This document shows positions 17,968 through 26,080 of a stretch of DNA of 64,000 bases, one piece after another. The translations under genes were made by a program, and so were the position numbers. The stretch comes from DSVQ01 sp964484765 (GTDB lineage: Bacteria > Planctomycetota > Planctomycetia > Planctomycetales > Planctomycetaceae). The stretch spans positions 62,001-126,000 of the forward strand of contig CAZAGI010000008.1 in the NCBI GenBank assembly GCA_964484765.1, written 5' to 3'. The notes below the pieces were generated by a model. The model was not told the origin of the DNA and did not search any database. It was given only the letters and a program-made list of their open reading frames with translations. Numbering within the stretch: the first letter of the stretch is position 1; each line of letters opens with the position of its first letter.

Positions 17968-19404
17968 TTGACGGACGGTCGTTTGACGGTGACGTATGCG
18001 GAGTTGCCCGGCGCGTTCGCCCGGTTCGATTCCGTGTGGCAGGAGGCGCGGATGTCGGACCGTGCCGGAGCCGTGATTCTGGTCGGCCGGAATGATCTCG
18101 GGACGGCCATTGCCGGTCTCTCTCTACTGGCCGCGGAACGTGCGTGCTATTTCTGGCGGCCGCCGAGCGACCTCCCGGGAACCGAGTTGCCGTGGGCAGA
18201 TCTGCCAGACTTCTGTACGGCCGCCGTGTGTGCACACTCAGCAGAGGCATCAGCAGCGGTAAGCATTCCTTACGACATTCGGTTTCGAAATGCGGACCGA
18301 CCACCGATCAGCAGTGGTGGTTTGTCCTACATCTACCTGGGAACATCGGGCACCACCGCCCGGCCCAAGCTCGCGGCTTACACCCTTTCGCGGTTGCTCG
18401 GCAACGCGGAGAACTGCGTGCGACGGTTCCAAATCACCGCCGCTGACCGGGTCTTGCTGCCGTTGCCGCTAGCGCACATGTATGGACTGGGAGCTGCATT
18501 TCTTCCCGCAGTGTTGGCTGGCGCGTCGGTCCGCATCATTTCGCAAGTCAATTTGTTGACGTATCTCCAGGCCGAACGGGAATTCGATCCCACCGTTGTT
18601 TTCCTGACTCCGGCGTTAGCTCATCAGCTGGTGACGGCGCGTAAACAAGGACGACAATACCGATTGACCGTTTTGGGGGCGGACCGCATTGATCCCGAGT
18701 CGTTCGCCCGCTATGAAGAACGACACGGCTGCACTGTCTGCCTCTACGGATCCACCGAACTGGGTGCTGTGGCCGGCGGCAGTCCCGATGATCCGTTCGA
18801 ACGGCGGCAACACACGTCGGGGCACTTGCTCGATCACATCCGATTGGTTCCGCCGCCGAACGACGTTGTCCCAACGTCTGACGGCAGCGCGACCCGGCTG
18901 TGCTTTGAACATCCGTTCGCCATGGTGGGATACGCGAACTCGATGGGCGAACCGGAACTCCCGGCCGATGTCTGTCGACAGGGCGTGTATCTCACCCGCG
19001 ATCTGGGTGAAATCGATGCGCAGGGCGATCTGGTGATTCACGGACGCTGCGATGATGCTGTGAAGCGCGACGGCTATCTCGTGGCCTTTGCCGATGTGGA
19101 ACGGGCCTTAGAACGACTGCCGGGCCTGGCACGCGTCATCGTGATGGGGGGAGCCGCCACGCCGCGGGGAATCGCCTTGATTGCTTTTTGCATCACCATC
19201 GACACGAAAACGCAGGATGCGGAGGCCCTCCGGCGGGGATGTTCCGCGGTCCTGCCGCCACATGCTGTTCCGGACCAGATCGTTGTTCTGGACCAGTTGC
19301 CGCTATTAACAACTGGCAAGCCCGACCGTCGCGCATTACACTCGATGATTGAACAGACCTCGTTCCGCACTCAAGCCGCTCCGTCCAACCCGTCGGCCGA
19401 ATAA
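17968..19404 (+). CDS. AMP-binding adenylate-forming enzyme (acyl/aminoacyl-ACP or -CoA ligase)
   Basis: From the TTG at 17968 this is 478 residues. ANL-superfamily motifs appear in order: P-loop A3 LGTSGTTARPK (about 124-134), A5 YGSTELG (260-266), A7 TRDLGEID (343-350), A8 HGRCDDAVKRDGY (358-370) and the catalytic A10 Lys451 in TTGKPDRRAL. It activates a carboxylate as acyl-adenylate; the carrier-protein gene 26 bases downstream suggests loading onto that carrier. The start is odd. The frame stays open upstream to 17839, and its last codons read as plausible AMP-ligase N-terminus (LGDRLAHHRSANVLTDGRLT), but this extension contains no ATG, GTG or TTG. The specificity is unknown. Confidence 0.85.
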   Translation: MTDGRLTVTYAELPGAFARFDSVWQEARMSDRAGAVILVGRNDLGTAIAGLSLLAAERACYFWRPPSDLPGTELPWADLPDFCTAAVCAHSAEASAAVSIPYDIRFRNADRPPISSGGLSYIYLGTSGTTARPKLAAYTLSRLLGNAENCVRRFQITAADRVLLPLPLAHMYGLGAAFLPAVLAGASVRIISQVNLLTYLQAEREFDPTVVFLTPALAHQLVTARKQGRQYRLTVLGADRIDPESFARYEERHGCTVCLYGSTELGAVAGGSPDDPFERRQHTSGHLLDHIRLVPPPNDVVPTSDGSATRLCFEHPFAMVGYANSMGEPELPADVCRQGVYLTRDLGEIDAQGDLVIHGRCDDAVKRDGYLVAFADVERALERLPGLARVIVMGGAATPRGIALIAFCITIDTKTQDAEALRRGCSAVLPPHAVPDQIVVLDQLPLLTTGKPDRRALHSMIEQTSFRTQAAPSNPSAE

Positions 19405-19430
19405 GCGCTGGGCCGTGCGAAAGGGATTCC

Positions 19431-19724
19431 TTGGGTCATCTTGAGCCTCTCATCGAGCAGATCCGACAACTCATCGTCGAGAAAATCGAGCCGCGGTTGT
19501 CGCTGGCTGCTATCCACGCCCACACACCGCTCTTTGCCGGCGGATTGGGGTTGAATTCGTTCGCGGTCGTGGACTTGATCAGTCAGCTCGAGCGTCGCTT
19601 TCAATTTCAGTTTCGCGAAGCCGATTTCCGGGAAGAATGCTTCCGCGATCTGCAAACTCTCGCAGAGTTGGTCAGCAGCTATCAGCCAACGACCGTCGCG
19701 ACCCTGGCGGAGACACGCCCGTGA
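19431..19724 (+). CDS. Acyl/peptidyl carrier protein
   Basis: A 97-residue protein starting at a TTG at 19431, with AAGGGA at 19421-19426. It has the length and four-helix pattern of a stand-alone carrier protein. The phosphopantetheine site is Ser43 in LGLNSFAVVDLI; the usual D-S-L is changed to N-S-F, which is uncommon but keeps the Ser. Helix II (AVVDLISQLERRFQFQF) is typical of ACPs that work with AMP-binding loaders. It lies directly after the adenylating enzyme, and its stop overlaps the GTG start of the next gene (GTGA, 19721-19724), so the three genes are translationally linked. It needs a phosphopantetheinyl transferase encoded elsewhere. Confidence 0.8.
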   Translation: MGHLEPLIEQIRQLIVEKIEPRLSLAAIHAHTPLFAGGLGLNSFAVVDLISQLERRFQFQFREADFREECFRDLQTLAELVSSYQPTTVATLAETRP

Positions 19725-20473
19725 ATTGGCTGAGACTCTGGGTCCAGGATCGATTGGCGTCGTCGGCATGGGTCTGCCGACGATTCCGCGAAATCCAGAT
19801 GCGCGATCGCGGTGATGGACCGCCGTTTGTGCATTTACACCGGCCGCAAAGTTCGCAGCTCGTGCTGATTTACGGCGGTATGGACGCGTACTACAAAGGC
19901 GGTGCCATTTGCAGCATGGGGTTGATCAAGTTCATGCAGATTTCAGGCCTGGGCAGCCGGAACCTCACGTGGATCCGGGACCCGTATTTCAACAACTATA
20001 TGCAGGGGTTTGGACCGGAAATACCTGATCTGCCCAGTCTGGAAGAGTGGCATCTTCAGCATCGCGCGTCAATGCCGCACGTGCGTGAAGTCTACACCCT
20101 GGGGATTTCCAGCGGAGCATTTGGAGCCTTGTATTTCGGACACTTGCTCGGCGCGACCAAGTCCTGGGCGTTTTCGCCGCGCACCGCCAATTGGGACACC
20201 GATGCCGAAGTGAAAGCCGCGCTCCGTGAACGACTGCAAGAATCAAACGGCGTGACCGCGTACGATGTGTGGTATGCCCACAAAAACCGGCTCGACAAAG
20301 ATTTCGCCGATGCCATCCGTGACTGCCCGGGAGTGACCGCGCATGCTCATACAAAGTACGGAGCCACTCATTTCTTGATCGACCGCATGATTCTCACTGG
20401 CGAGTTTCAGGCCATGTTGCCGCCTGACCCCGGTGTCGCCGCGGTTATGACGCCGAGTCCTGTCGTCGGCTGA
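19721..20473 (+). CDS. Alpha/beta-hydrolase-fold protein of the carrier-protein cassette
   Basis: A 250-residue protein starting at the GTG at 19721, overlapping the carrier-protein stop by four bases. The strand LVLIYGGMDAYYKGG near residues 48-61 resembles the oxyanion-loop region of alpha/beta-hydrolases. GISSGAFGA gives a G-x-S-x-G elbow with Ser130 as nucleophile. A C-terminal His (in YGATHFLID) is a plausible catalytic His. There is no signal peptide. The context suggests it releases or transfers the acyl group from the carrier (thioesterase or acyltransferase role), which is inference. Its 3' end overlaps the opposing sulfotransferase-like gene by 29 bases (20445-20473). Confidence 0.65.
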   Translation: MNWLRLWVQDRLASSAWVCRRFREIQMRDRGDGPPFVHLHRPQSSQLVLIYGGMDAYYKGGAICSMGLIKFMQISGLGSRNLTWIRDPYFNNYMQGFGPEIPDLPSLEEWHLQHRASMPHVREVYTLGISSGAFGALYFGHLLGATKSWAFSPRTANWDTDAEVKAALRERLQESNGVTAYDVWYAHKNRLDKDFADAIRDCPGVTAHAHTKYGATHFLIDRMILTGEFQAMLPPDPGVAAVMTPSPVVG

Positions 20474-21617
20474 CCAGCAGCGCGCGAATGCGTGCCAGAT
20501 GGAACGCTGAGCCTTCCGCGAACGACTGCGACAACGCCTGCAACTGTGCGGTCAAAGACGGCGCATGACACTGGCTGAATTCTTCGAGGTGGCGCAGCAG
20601 GACCCGTGATTCTTCCGTCTCCAGTCGCGCCTGTTGCAACCGCTCCCGCGTGAGCTGCTCGGCGAAGCGATGGCGTTCGGCGACGTCCGTCTCCGCGGGC
20701 GATCCCGGGATCGCGTCGAGAATTGCCGACGGAACATCAATCGACGCGAATGAGGACAACTCGCAAGTGATGGCGAGCGAGTTCCAGTGCTCGGCAAATT
20801 CCGGTGTGTTGACGACGTCGTAACCCAGCCGCTGAAGCAGACGTCCCGCGCGGCGTTCCATTTCGTGGATCGTGGGCCTCAGCTCGGACAACGTTTCCCA
20901 TTCACCGACTTTTCCAGCACGGTTGACGACTTGCTGATCATGCGGATGAGCTTGCCGATAGCGGACCTCGGCAGCCGCTGCCGCAGCGTAGCTGGAATGG
21001 CTCACCGCGCGGGCGATTTCCTCCGAAGTGCATTCCACTCGCAGCGCCTGCAGCACTCGGCACAGCAGTGCGCTGGCGTCGGCTTTGTAATCTTCAAACC
21101 GGCCGATGAACAACGGCGATTGCGCCATCCAGCATTCGATAAAGAGCCGCCAGTGGTCAATGGCGTCGAGCAATGTTTCCGCGTGCGGCCACGAAATGAA
21201 TTCCTGCCAGGTGAGCTCTGGCTGCGTGCGGCGATACAGGGAATGCAGCGCGTCGCGCAAATCACGGACAAACAAGATGACCTGACCGTGGGCTTCGGCG
21301 CGCATGGGCAAACGCTGGACATGCAGAATGGGGGGGATTTCACGAAAGGCGAATGTGGATTCACGGGAAAGAATCGGGAGCCATTTTTCCAACGCCGATG
21401 CACGGGGATGCAACCGCCAGCGGCCACCGGCTTCCCGCAACCACATCGCCGACGCGGGTTGTCGACCGACGCCGAAAATCTGATCGACGGTGGGCTGCAG
21501 ATCGACGCGAATCCCCAATTCCAGCAGGCAATTGATGATCCACGATACGCCCGATGGCTCCCGCGGCGAAACGAGCAGAACGGGCGGGTCCGCTGGCGTT
21601 GTCATGTCATTGTTCAT
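20445..21617 (-). CDS. Sulfotransferase-fold protein; candidate phosphoramidate transferase
   Basis: A 390-residue protein, last gene of the 28-20 kb operon. Residues 16-26 (VSPREPSGVSW) resemble the 5'-phosphosulfate-binding loop of PAPS sulfotransferases (P-K-S-G-T-T-W type). Residues 112-130 (QVILFVRDLRDALHSLYRR) match the 3'-phosphate-binding R-D-P-x-D-x-x-x-S-x-Y block, with Arg118 and Ser126. The C-terminal about 60 residues form a charged coiled coil. No PAPS-making genes are beside it. The operon instead appears to make 3'-phospho-cytidine diphosphoramidate, a 3'-phosphorylated donor like PAPS, so this is the best candidate to transfer the phosphoramidate group. That role is inference; an ordinary sulfotransferase is the alternative. 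Confidence 0.7.
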   Translation of the reverse strand: MNNDMTTPADPPVLLVSPREPSGVSWIINCLLELGIRVDLQPTVDQIFGVGRQPASAMWLREAGGRWRLHPRASALEKWLPILSRESTFAFREIPPILHVQRLPMRAEAHGQVILFVRDLRDALHSLYRRTQPELTWQEFISWPHAETLLDAIDHWRLFIECWMAQSPLFIGRFEDYKADASALLCRVLQALRVECTSEEIARAVSHSSYAAAAAAEVRYRQAHPHDQQVVNRAGKVGEWETLSELRPTIHEMERRAGRLLQRLGYDVVNTPEFAEHWNSLAITCELSSFASIDVPSAILDAIPGSPAETDVAERHRFAEQLTRERLQQARLETEESRVLLRHLEEFSQCHAPSLTAQLQALSQSFAEGSAFHLARIRALLVSRRQDSAS

Positions 21618-21648
21618 GAGGCGGACTCGATGGAAAGACCATTGATGG

Positions 21649-22389
21649 TTACGGCTGCGGCCAGTTCATGCGGGCGGCCCATACAGGGAAAAACCGGGCG
21701 TCCTCGGGATTGTCGACCTCGTACCAGAAACCGCCGACGGAGCGGGTTTGCACGGAAATCCCCATGCCAACCAGGTCGCGCAACAGGCTCGTCATATCGA
21801 GACGATCGGCGGCGGTTCGCAATCCTTCGATATACTTCGCCGCCTGCGCAAAGCCCATGGGTGTGAACTTGACCAGTCCCATGAATTGCCCCTGAATCTC
21901 CTCCAACGACGTCGCCCGGCGGCCGATGTCTTTCAGCAAACCCGCATCATCGGCCGAAAAGGTCTCCGCGTCGCTGAGGGGATTGGCAAAACGCGCTTCC
22001 CACAATTCCCGCCAATGTTGGTATGACGTCATGGCGACGTCGCCCGGCGTCTCGCGAAGGCGGGCGATTGTCTCTGGACCGTATACAATATCCGCGTAAC
22101 TGACGACGCACTCGCCCGCTTCCAACCAACTCCGCGCCGCCATCAAGGAGGCAATGACGCCCGTATCGGCCCATCGCGGATTGAAGAAGTGTGTCCAGCC
22201 GTGCTGCGGGAGTTGCTCCGCGCGATAGCCCCCAACCAGGGCCAGTTCAGAGATCCCGGCGCCGTTCAACGCCGCCTGTTGCCAGTCGAGCAACGCTCGC
22301 CCACCGACTTCGACGAGACACTTGGGGCGATCTTCCCCCAAGGCCCCTAAGCGGCGTCCGGCCCCGGCTGCCAGTACGAGTCCCTTCAT
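21649..22389 (-). CDS. CTP:L-glutamine-phosphate cytidylyltransferase-like nucleotidyltransferase
   Basis: A 246-residue protein of the LicC/GlmU-type nucleotidyltransferase fold. It has LAAGAGRRLG (6-15) and RPKCLVEVGG (21-30) for NTP binding, the sugar/choline-type block FNPRWADTGVIASLMAA (69-85), and the metal-site Asp100 in VVSYADIVYG. Comparable enzymes include phosphocholine cytidylyltransferases and, in the Campylobacter jejuni O-methyl phosphoramidate pathway, Cj1416, which joins CTP and L-glutamine phosphate to CDP-L-glutamine. Its start overlaps the stop of the amidotransferase-like gene by four bases (ATGA). The neighbours match the pathway order, so the Cj1416-like role is preferred over choline or sugar activation. 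Confidence 0.8.
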   Translation of the reverse strand: MKGLVLAAGAGRRLGALGEDRPKCLVEVGGRALLDWQQAALNGAGISELALVGGYRAEQLPQHGWTHFFNPRWADTGVIASLMAARSWLEAGECVVSYADIVYGPETIARLRETPGDVAMTSYQHWRELWEARFANPLSDAETFSADDAGLLKDIGRRATSLEEIQGQFMGLVKFTPMGFAQAAKYIEGLRTAADRLDMTSLLRDLVGMGISVQTRSVGGFWYEVDNPEDARFFPVWAARMNWPQP

Positions 22390-23000
22390 TTCCAGCCCCC
22401 CATACCCCCGAGAAATTGTTGCACAATACGAATATCGCGCGGATCAAACGGTGCCTCCCGTTCGGGATGCCACATGACGCCCGCCTGTTGCCGTTGGCGA
22501 TCGATCACCGCCTCAACCACACCGTCGGCCGCTCTCGCGACGATTTCCAGGCCGGGAACTGTCGTTGTCGCGCCCCAGTTGTGAAAACTGTTGACACAGG
22601 TTGTTTCTCCCGCCAGCGATAGCGAATGACGAACACGGACATGCCCGGCAACGCGTTCCAACTTCACGCCCGCCGCATGCTGCAAGACTTGCATGCCTCG
22701 ACAGACACCCAGCACGGGTCGTTGCAATCGTCCCGCGAAGTCGATCATTTCCCGTTCCGTGGCATCGCGTTCGGGGGCATCTCCGCCGTACGCCGCCAGG
22801 TCATTGCCACCCGTCAGCAGCACACCGGCAACGCCTTCCAGCTGCATCAATTGCCGGGCCGTATCCACATGGTTGGGAATCAACAGCGGTGTCAGACCGC
22901 AGGCCTGCAGGAATGTGGTCCAGCATTGATCCAATGCATCCCGACGTTCGCCGGTGACAGAATCGACAACGACGCGCTGCGTGATGGCGATCAGCGTCAT
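22386..23000 (-). CDS. Class I glutamine-amidotransferase-like hydrolase (gamma-glutamyl-CDP-amidate hydrolase-like)
   Basis: The frame is open to 23108, but the ATG at 23000 overlaps the upstream stop (ATGA, 22997-23000), giving 204 residues. The class I amidotransferase triad is intact: Cys100 in LGVCRGMQVL, and His178 and Glu180 in MWHPERE. TGGNDLAAYGG near 63-73 is like the PuuD/gamma-glutamyl-GABA-hydrolase group. It is a stand-alone hydrolase without a synthetase partner. In the Campylobacter pathway the equivalent (Cj1417) hydrolyses CDP-L-glutamine to cytidine diphosphoramidate and glutamate. The flanking kinase and cytidylyltransferase genes, both overlapping it, support that role here. 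Confidence 0.82.
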   Translation of the reverse strand: MTLIAITQRVVVDSVTGERRDALDQCWTTFLQACGLTPLLIPNHVDTARQLMQLEGVAGVLLTGGNDLAAYGGDAPERDATEREMIDFAGRLQRPVLGVCRGMQVLQHAAGVKLERVAGHVRVRHSLSLAGETTCVNSFHNWGATTTVPGLEIVARAADGVVEAVIDRQRQQAGVMWHPEREAPFDPRDIRIVQQFLGGMGGWK

Positions 23001-25306
23001 GGCAATGTCACCAGGAGTTGATGGAGACAATCGACACGCAGCGCACGGGCTTGCACCAGCCGCCGGTATCGGACTTCGCCCACGCCGATCGCCGCAGGAA
23101 GATTCCACTCCCGCGCGCGAATCGCCATGTGAGAATTCGCCCCGCCGAACTTCGTGATGAACGCGGCGATGCCGGTCGAAAAGATCCAGTCATAACCCGG
23201 ATCAGCCGACGGCAGCATCACGACCGCGCCGCGCAAATCGGCGGGGCGATGCTGCGACTGCAGTTCCACAACCGGACCACAGGCGACGTTCCGTGTGATG
23301 AAATTCGGCTGGCAGCGCGGGTAACGGAAGGCCTCCAACTCATCGGTCGACATCAGCAGAGGCGGCAGCGCGATGCCCCGAACGGCCTCCATGGCCGTAC
23401 GCCCGGCGGCAATCGCGCGGTGCAAGTTTTCCGGGAAGTCGGCATCGGCAACCGATTCATCCCACAGCGATTGATCGGCATACGAGCAATCGTCCCGCGA
23501 CAATCCCTGCGTCCCCGCGTAGTCGCCGAGACCACGCAACAACTCACTGATCCCCCGGCTGTAGACGAACTTGCCGTACTCGCGCCATTCAATCGCTTCC
23601 CGCAGTACTTGGACAAGCTCCTCTGCGCTCATGGTAAAACCGGCCTGCAACAGCAACGACGTCATCGCTTGTTGTTGTGCTTGCGTCAATTGGAATAGCG
23701 TCGGCTGCGAGTGCGGTTCGACGGAAATGCTGCCCAGGTAGTCGTCCGGGGCCTCATCGTACCGCGGCACCAGAATATCATAAGTCCCCGGCCGCAAGTG
23801 ACCGTAGCGCGACAGGAACTCGGTTGTCGGCAGTCGCGACCGGTCGGTGTGCATCGTGGTCAGGACCGTCTGCTGACTGCAGAAAAAATGTTCGCGGTCC
23901 TGTTCCGTCCAGACGCCGATGTCGACCAGGGAATTGACGAGGCACACCGCGACAAAGCCGGCGCGCGCCAGACCGGCAAACGCCAGCGCGCCATCATCGC
24001 GGCAATGCTTCAAGAGCATTCGCAATGTGGCCGCTGTCACTGGAGACGTCGACCGAGCCGTCAACCATCCCTCGAAGGCTGTGATGCGCCGTCGATCTTC
24101 AGCCCACGGGCCCGTCTCGGAATTCAACATGGACCGCGTGAGTTCGAACAATGCTTGAGTGAGGACCGCGCGATCGTGTCGATCCAAACCAGTAGTTGTT
24201 AACCGTGCCTGGAGATTGAAGGTCCAGCAATGGAATAGTAATTCCATCTCCACTTTGTCGTGCAATTCTGGTCGCGCCTGCAGACCGGCAATCGACTGGG
24301 CGACGAGTTTTTCCGCAAGCGCCTCCGGCACGGCGGCGGGGACAAACGATGTGAAGCTCGCACGCACGTCAATCAGCGCCTGCCCGCCGGGGCATTCCAT
24401 CAACGGCACACCGGTCACGTCGCGGTAGCCATATCGTCGCCGTTGTTCGGCCCACGTCCGGTCGGTGATGCACTCGCGATACAGGCCCGCCGCCAACGGC
24501 CGCGGTCGCAGTCCAATCATCTCCGCCGGGTTCCAGTCGGGCATTGCGCCCCAAATCGTTCCGGTTCCCAGCACCTGCGGGTAGGCCGTTTGGCGGTGCT
24601 TGAGAAAGGAGTGGATAGCGGCAATTTTCTGACGGCAGGCTTCGGGCGTTCGCTCAACCCGGCGCACGCGCACGAGCGGCCGCACCTGCAACAGATACAA
24701 CGTCTCACCCGCCCACGCGAATTCGACATCAAGGGCGTCCGTCTCCAGCAGACGCTCCAGTTGTTCCATCAATTGGACAACGGCGACGAGATGCGGTTCG
24801 GTCGGTCGCCTGGTGCCTTTCATCCAGAAGAACAGCTCGTCGTCGCACGCGATGCCGCCGGTGACTTCCCCTGACTGTGCGCTGCGCTGATCGTTAACGA
24901 CGACGTACGGCCCGCCTGTGACTGGATCGATGCCGAAGGCAACTCCACTCACTGTTAAATTCGTGAGTTGTGGTTGCAGAAAGACCTGATCGCCCGGTTG
25001 AGGAGCAGCATACGACTGGACTACGCGCTCAATGGCCGCGGCGATGTTGCTCTCGCCACTGACGTGCGGAACGGAGGTGAAGTGTCCGGCGAGTGATTCC
25101 GTCGCGCCGTCTTCCTGCAGGGCACTGCTGCGCACGATGACGGCTCGGTCGAGCCAGCCCGTATGACGCAGTTGTTCCAGAACGCGGCTTCGTGCGGCCT
25201 GCCATTCACCGACCGTGAACCGAAACTGCGGCAGCACTTTTGCCATGGATAACACGGGTGCCAGGCGTTCCAGCGTTTCGGCCTTCGTGCTGAACAGCGG
25301 CGACAT
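22997..25306 (-). CDS. PEP-synthase-like L-glutamine kinase
   Basis: A 769-residue protein starting at the ATG at 25306. Its AAGG ribosome site overlaps the stop of the methyltransferase gene. An N-terminal ATP-grasp of the pyruvate-phosphate-dikinase type is visible: IVRSSALQEDG (57-67), SGVAFGIDPVTGGPYVVVND (120-139) and DVEFA with LLQVRP (193-210). The C-terminal mobile domain has the phosphohistidine motif FGGANSHMAIRAREWNLPA with His726. The pyruvate-binding TIM barrel of true PEP synthase is missing, replaced by about 450 residues of a different middle domain. This layout and size match Campylobacter Cj1418, which phosphorylates the amide nitrogen of L-glutamine via ATP to give L-glutamine phosphate, AMP and phosphate. 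The neighbours make this assignment strong. Confidence 0.85.
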   Translation of the reverse strand: MSPLFSTKAETLERLAPVLSMAKVLPQFRFTVGEWQAARSRVLEQLRHTGWLDRAVIVRSSALQEDGATESLAGHFTSVPHVSGESNIAAAIERVVQSYAAPQPGDQVFLQPQLTNLTVSGVAFGIDPVTGGPYVVVNDQRSAQSGEVTGGIACDDELFFWMKGTRRPTEPHLVAVVQLMEQLERLLETDALDVEFAWAGETLYLLQVRPLVRVRRVERTPEACRQKIAAIHSFLKHRQTAYPQVLGTGTIWGAMPDWNPAEMIGLRPRPLAAGLYRECITDRTWAEQRRRYGYRDVTGVPLMECPGGQALIDVRASFTSFVPAAVPEALAEKLVAQSIAGLQARPELHDKVEMELLFHCWTFNLQARLTTTGLDRHDRAVLTQALFELTRSMLNSETGPWAEDRRRITAFEGWLTARSTSPVTAATLRMLLKHCRDDGALAFAGLARAGFVAVCLVNSLVDIGVWTEQDREHFFCSQQTVLTTMHTDRSRLPTTEFLSRYGHLRPGTYDILVPRYDEAPDDYLGSISVEPHSQPTLFQLTQAQQQAMTSLLLQAGFTMSAEELVQVLREAIEWREYGKFVYSRGISELLRGLGDYAGTQGLSRDDCSYADQSLWDESVADADFPENLHRAIAAGRTAMEAVRGIALPPLLMSTDELEAFRYPRCQPNFITRNVACGPVVELQSQHRPADLRGAVVMLPSADPGYDWIFSTGIAAFITKFGGANSHMAIRAREWNLPAAIGVGEVRYRRLVQARALRVDCLHQLLVTLP

Positions 25307-25315
25307 CGATCGGCC

Positions 25316-26080
25316 TTACTGACGTTGGGCCAGCCACACGCGGGTTTGATACGGAACGTCGATCACCCTGTCGGAGGCTTGATTTCCGACCGCGTCAATG
25401 GCCTCGATCACGGCGGCGAAACGGTTGCCGGCTTGTCGCTTGAGCGTGCAATGCGACCGCCATGCTTCGACGTAGTCGCCCCACGGCATGCGATGCACTA
25501 CGGGTCGCTCAAACGCCTGCACCGGATGAAATAGTCCACTCGCGGCAATCCACGGCGACTGGTCTTCGCGGCGGCTGCCGTGTGAAAAGCCCGGTATTTC
25601 TCGTGAGATCACGGCCTGCACTGCCTGCTGGAGCGGATCATCCAGCACACGATGGTTGAACAGACACGCCATCCAACCGGCGGGTTTCAATATTCGGGCA
25701 ACCTCACGCAAGGCGGCGTCACGCTGTGTAACATTAAACGAAGAGCCGAATGTCGCCAGCGCGCAAGAATTTTCCGGCAGCGTTGTCGCTTCCGCGACAG
25801 CGTCGATCCAGTGCACACCATACTCGGCCGTCCGTCGCCGTCCATGAGCGGCCATAGCGGCGTTTGGCTCGACCGCGGTTACAACCAATCCGCGCTGCGC
25901 CAAGGCAATCGTCAGCGTTCCAGTTCCTGCGCCGATGTCGCACACCTGTTGCCCCGCACCAACGCTGCATTGAGACAACAGCGCATCAATGGCCGCATCG
26001 GCGTATGCCGGACGTCGCAGATAGGCATCGGCGAGTTCGGTATAGTCCCAATCAACTTGCACGGCAGAGCCAACTTTCAT
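25316..26080 (-). CDS. SAM-dependent methyltransferase (candidate phosphoramidate O-methyltransferase)
   Basis: A 254-residue class I methyltransferase. Motif I is VCDIGAGTGTLTIAL (46-60), followed by an acidic residue at the end of strand 2 (VVTAVEPNAAM), then LATFGSSFNVT (motif post-II region) and LREVARILKPAGWMACLFN (motifs III and IV). It has no signal peptide. Its start lies inside the end of the APS-kinase-like gene (29-base overlap), and the glutamine-kinase gene follows after 9 bases, so it is firmly in the operon. Campylobacter MeOPN clusters have a comparable methyltransferase (Cj1420), so methylation of the phosphoramidate oxygen is the favoured role. Methylation of another part of the product is possible. 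Confidence 0.78.
   Translation of the reverse strand: MKVGSAVQVDWDYTELADAYLRRPAYADAAIDALLSQCSVGAGQQVCDIGAGTGTLTIALAQRGLVVTAVEPNAAMAAHGRRRTAEYGVHWIDAVAEATTLPENSCALATFGSSFNVTQRDAALREVARILKPAGWMACLFNHRVLDDPLQQAVQAVISREIPGFSHGSRREDQSPWIAASGLFHPVQAFERPVVHRMPWGDYVEAWRSHCTLKRQAGNRFAAVIEAIDAVGNQASDRVIDVPYQTRVWLAQRQ

Noticed and set aside
17498..17971. 157-codon frame reaching the start of the adenylating enzyme
   Set aside because: Mostly overlaps the end of the giant gene in another frame, and its Ser/Arg/Thr-rich translation matches nothing.
22997..25306. Phosphoenolpyruvate synthase (ppsA)
   Set aside because: The C-terminal pyruvate/PEP TIM barrel is absent and the phosphohistidine domain is at the extreme C-terminus, a different domain order from PpsA.
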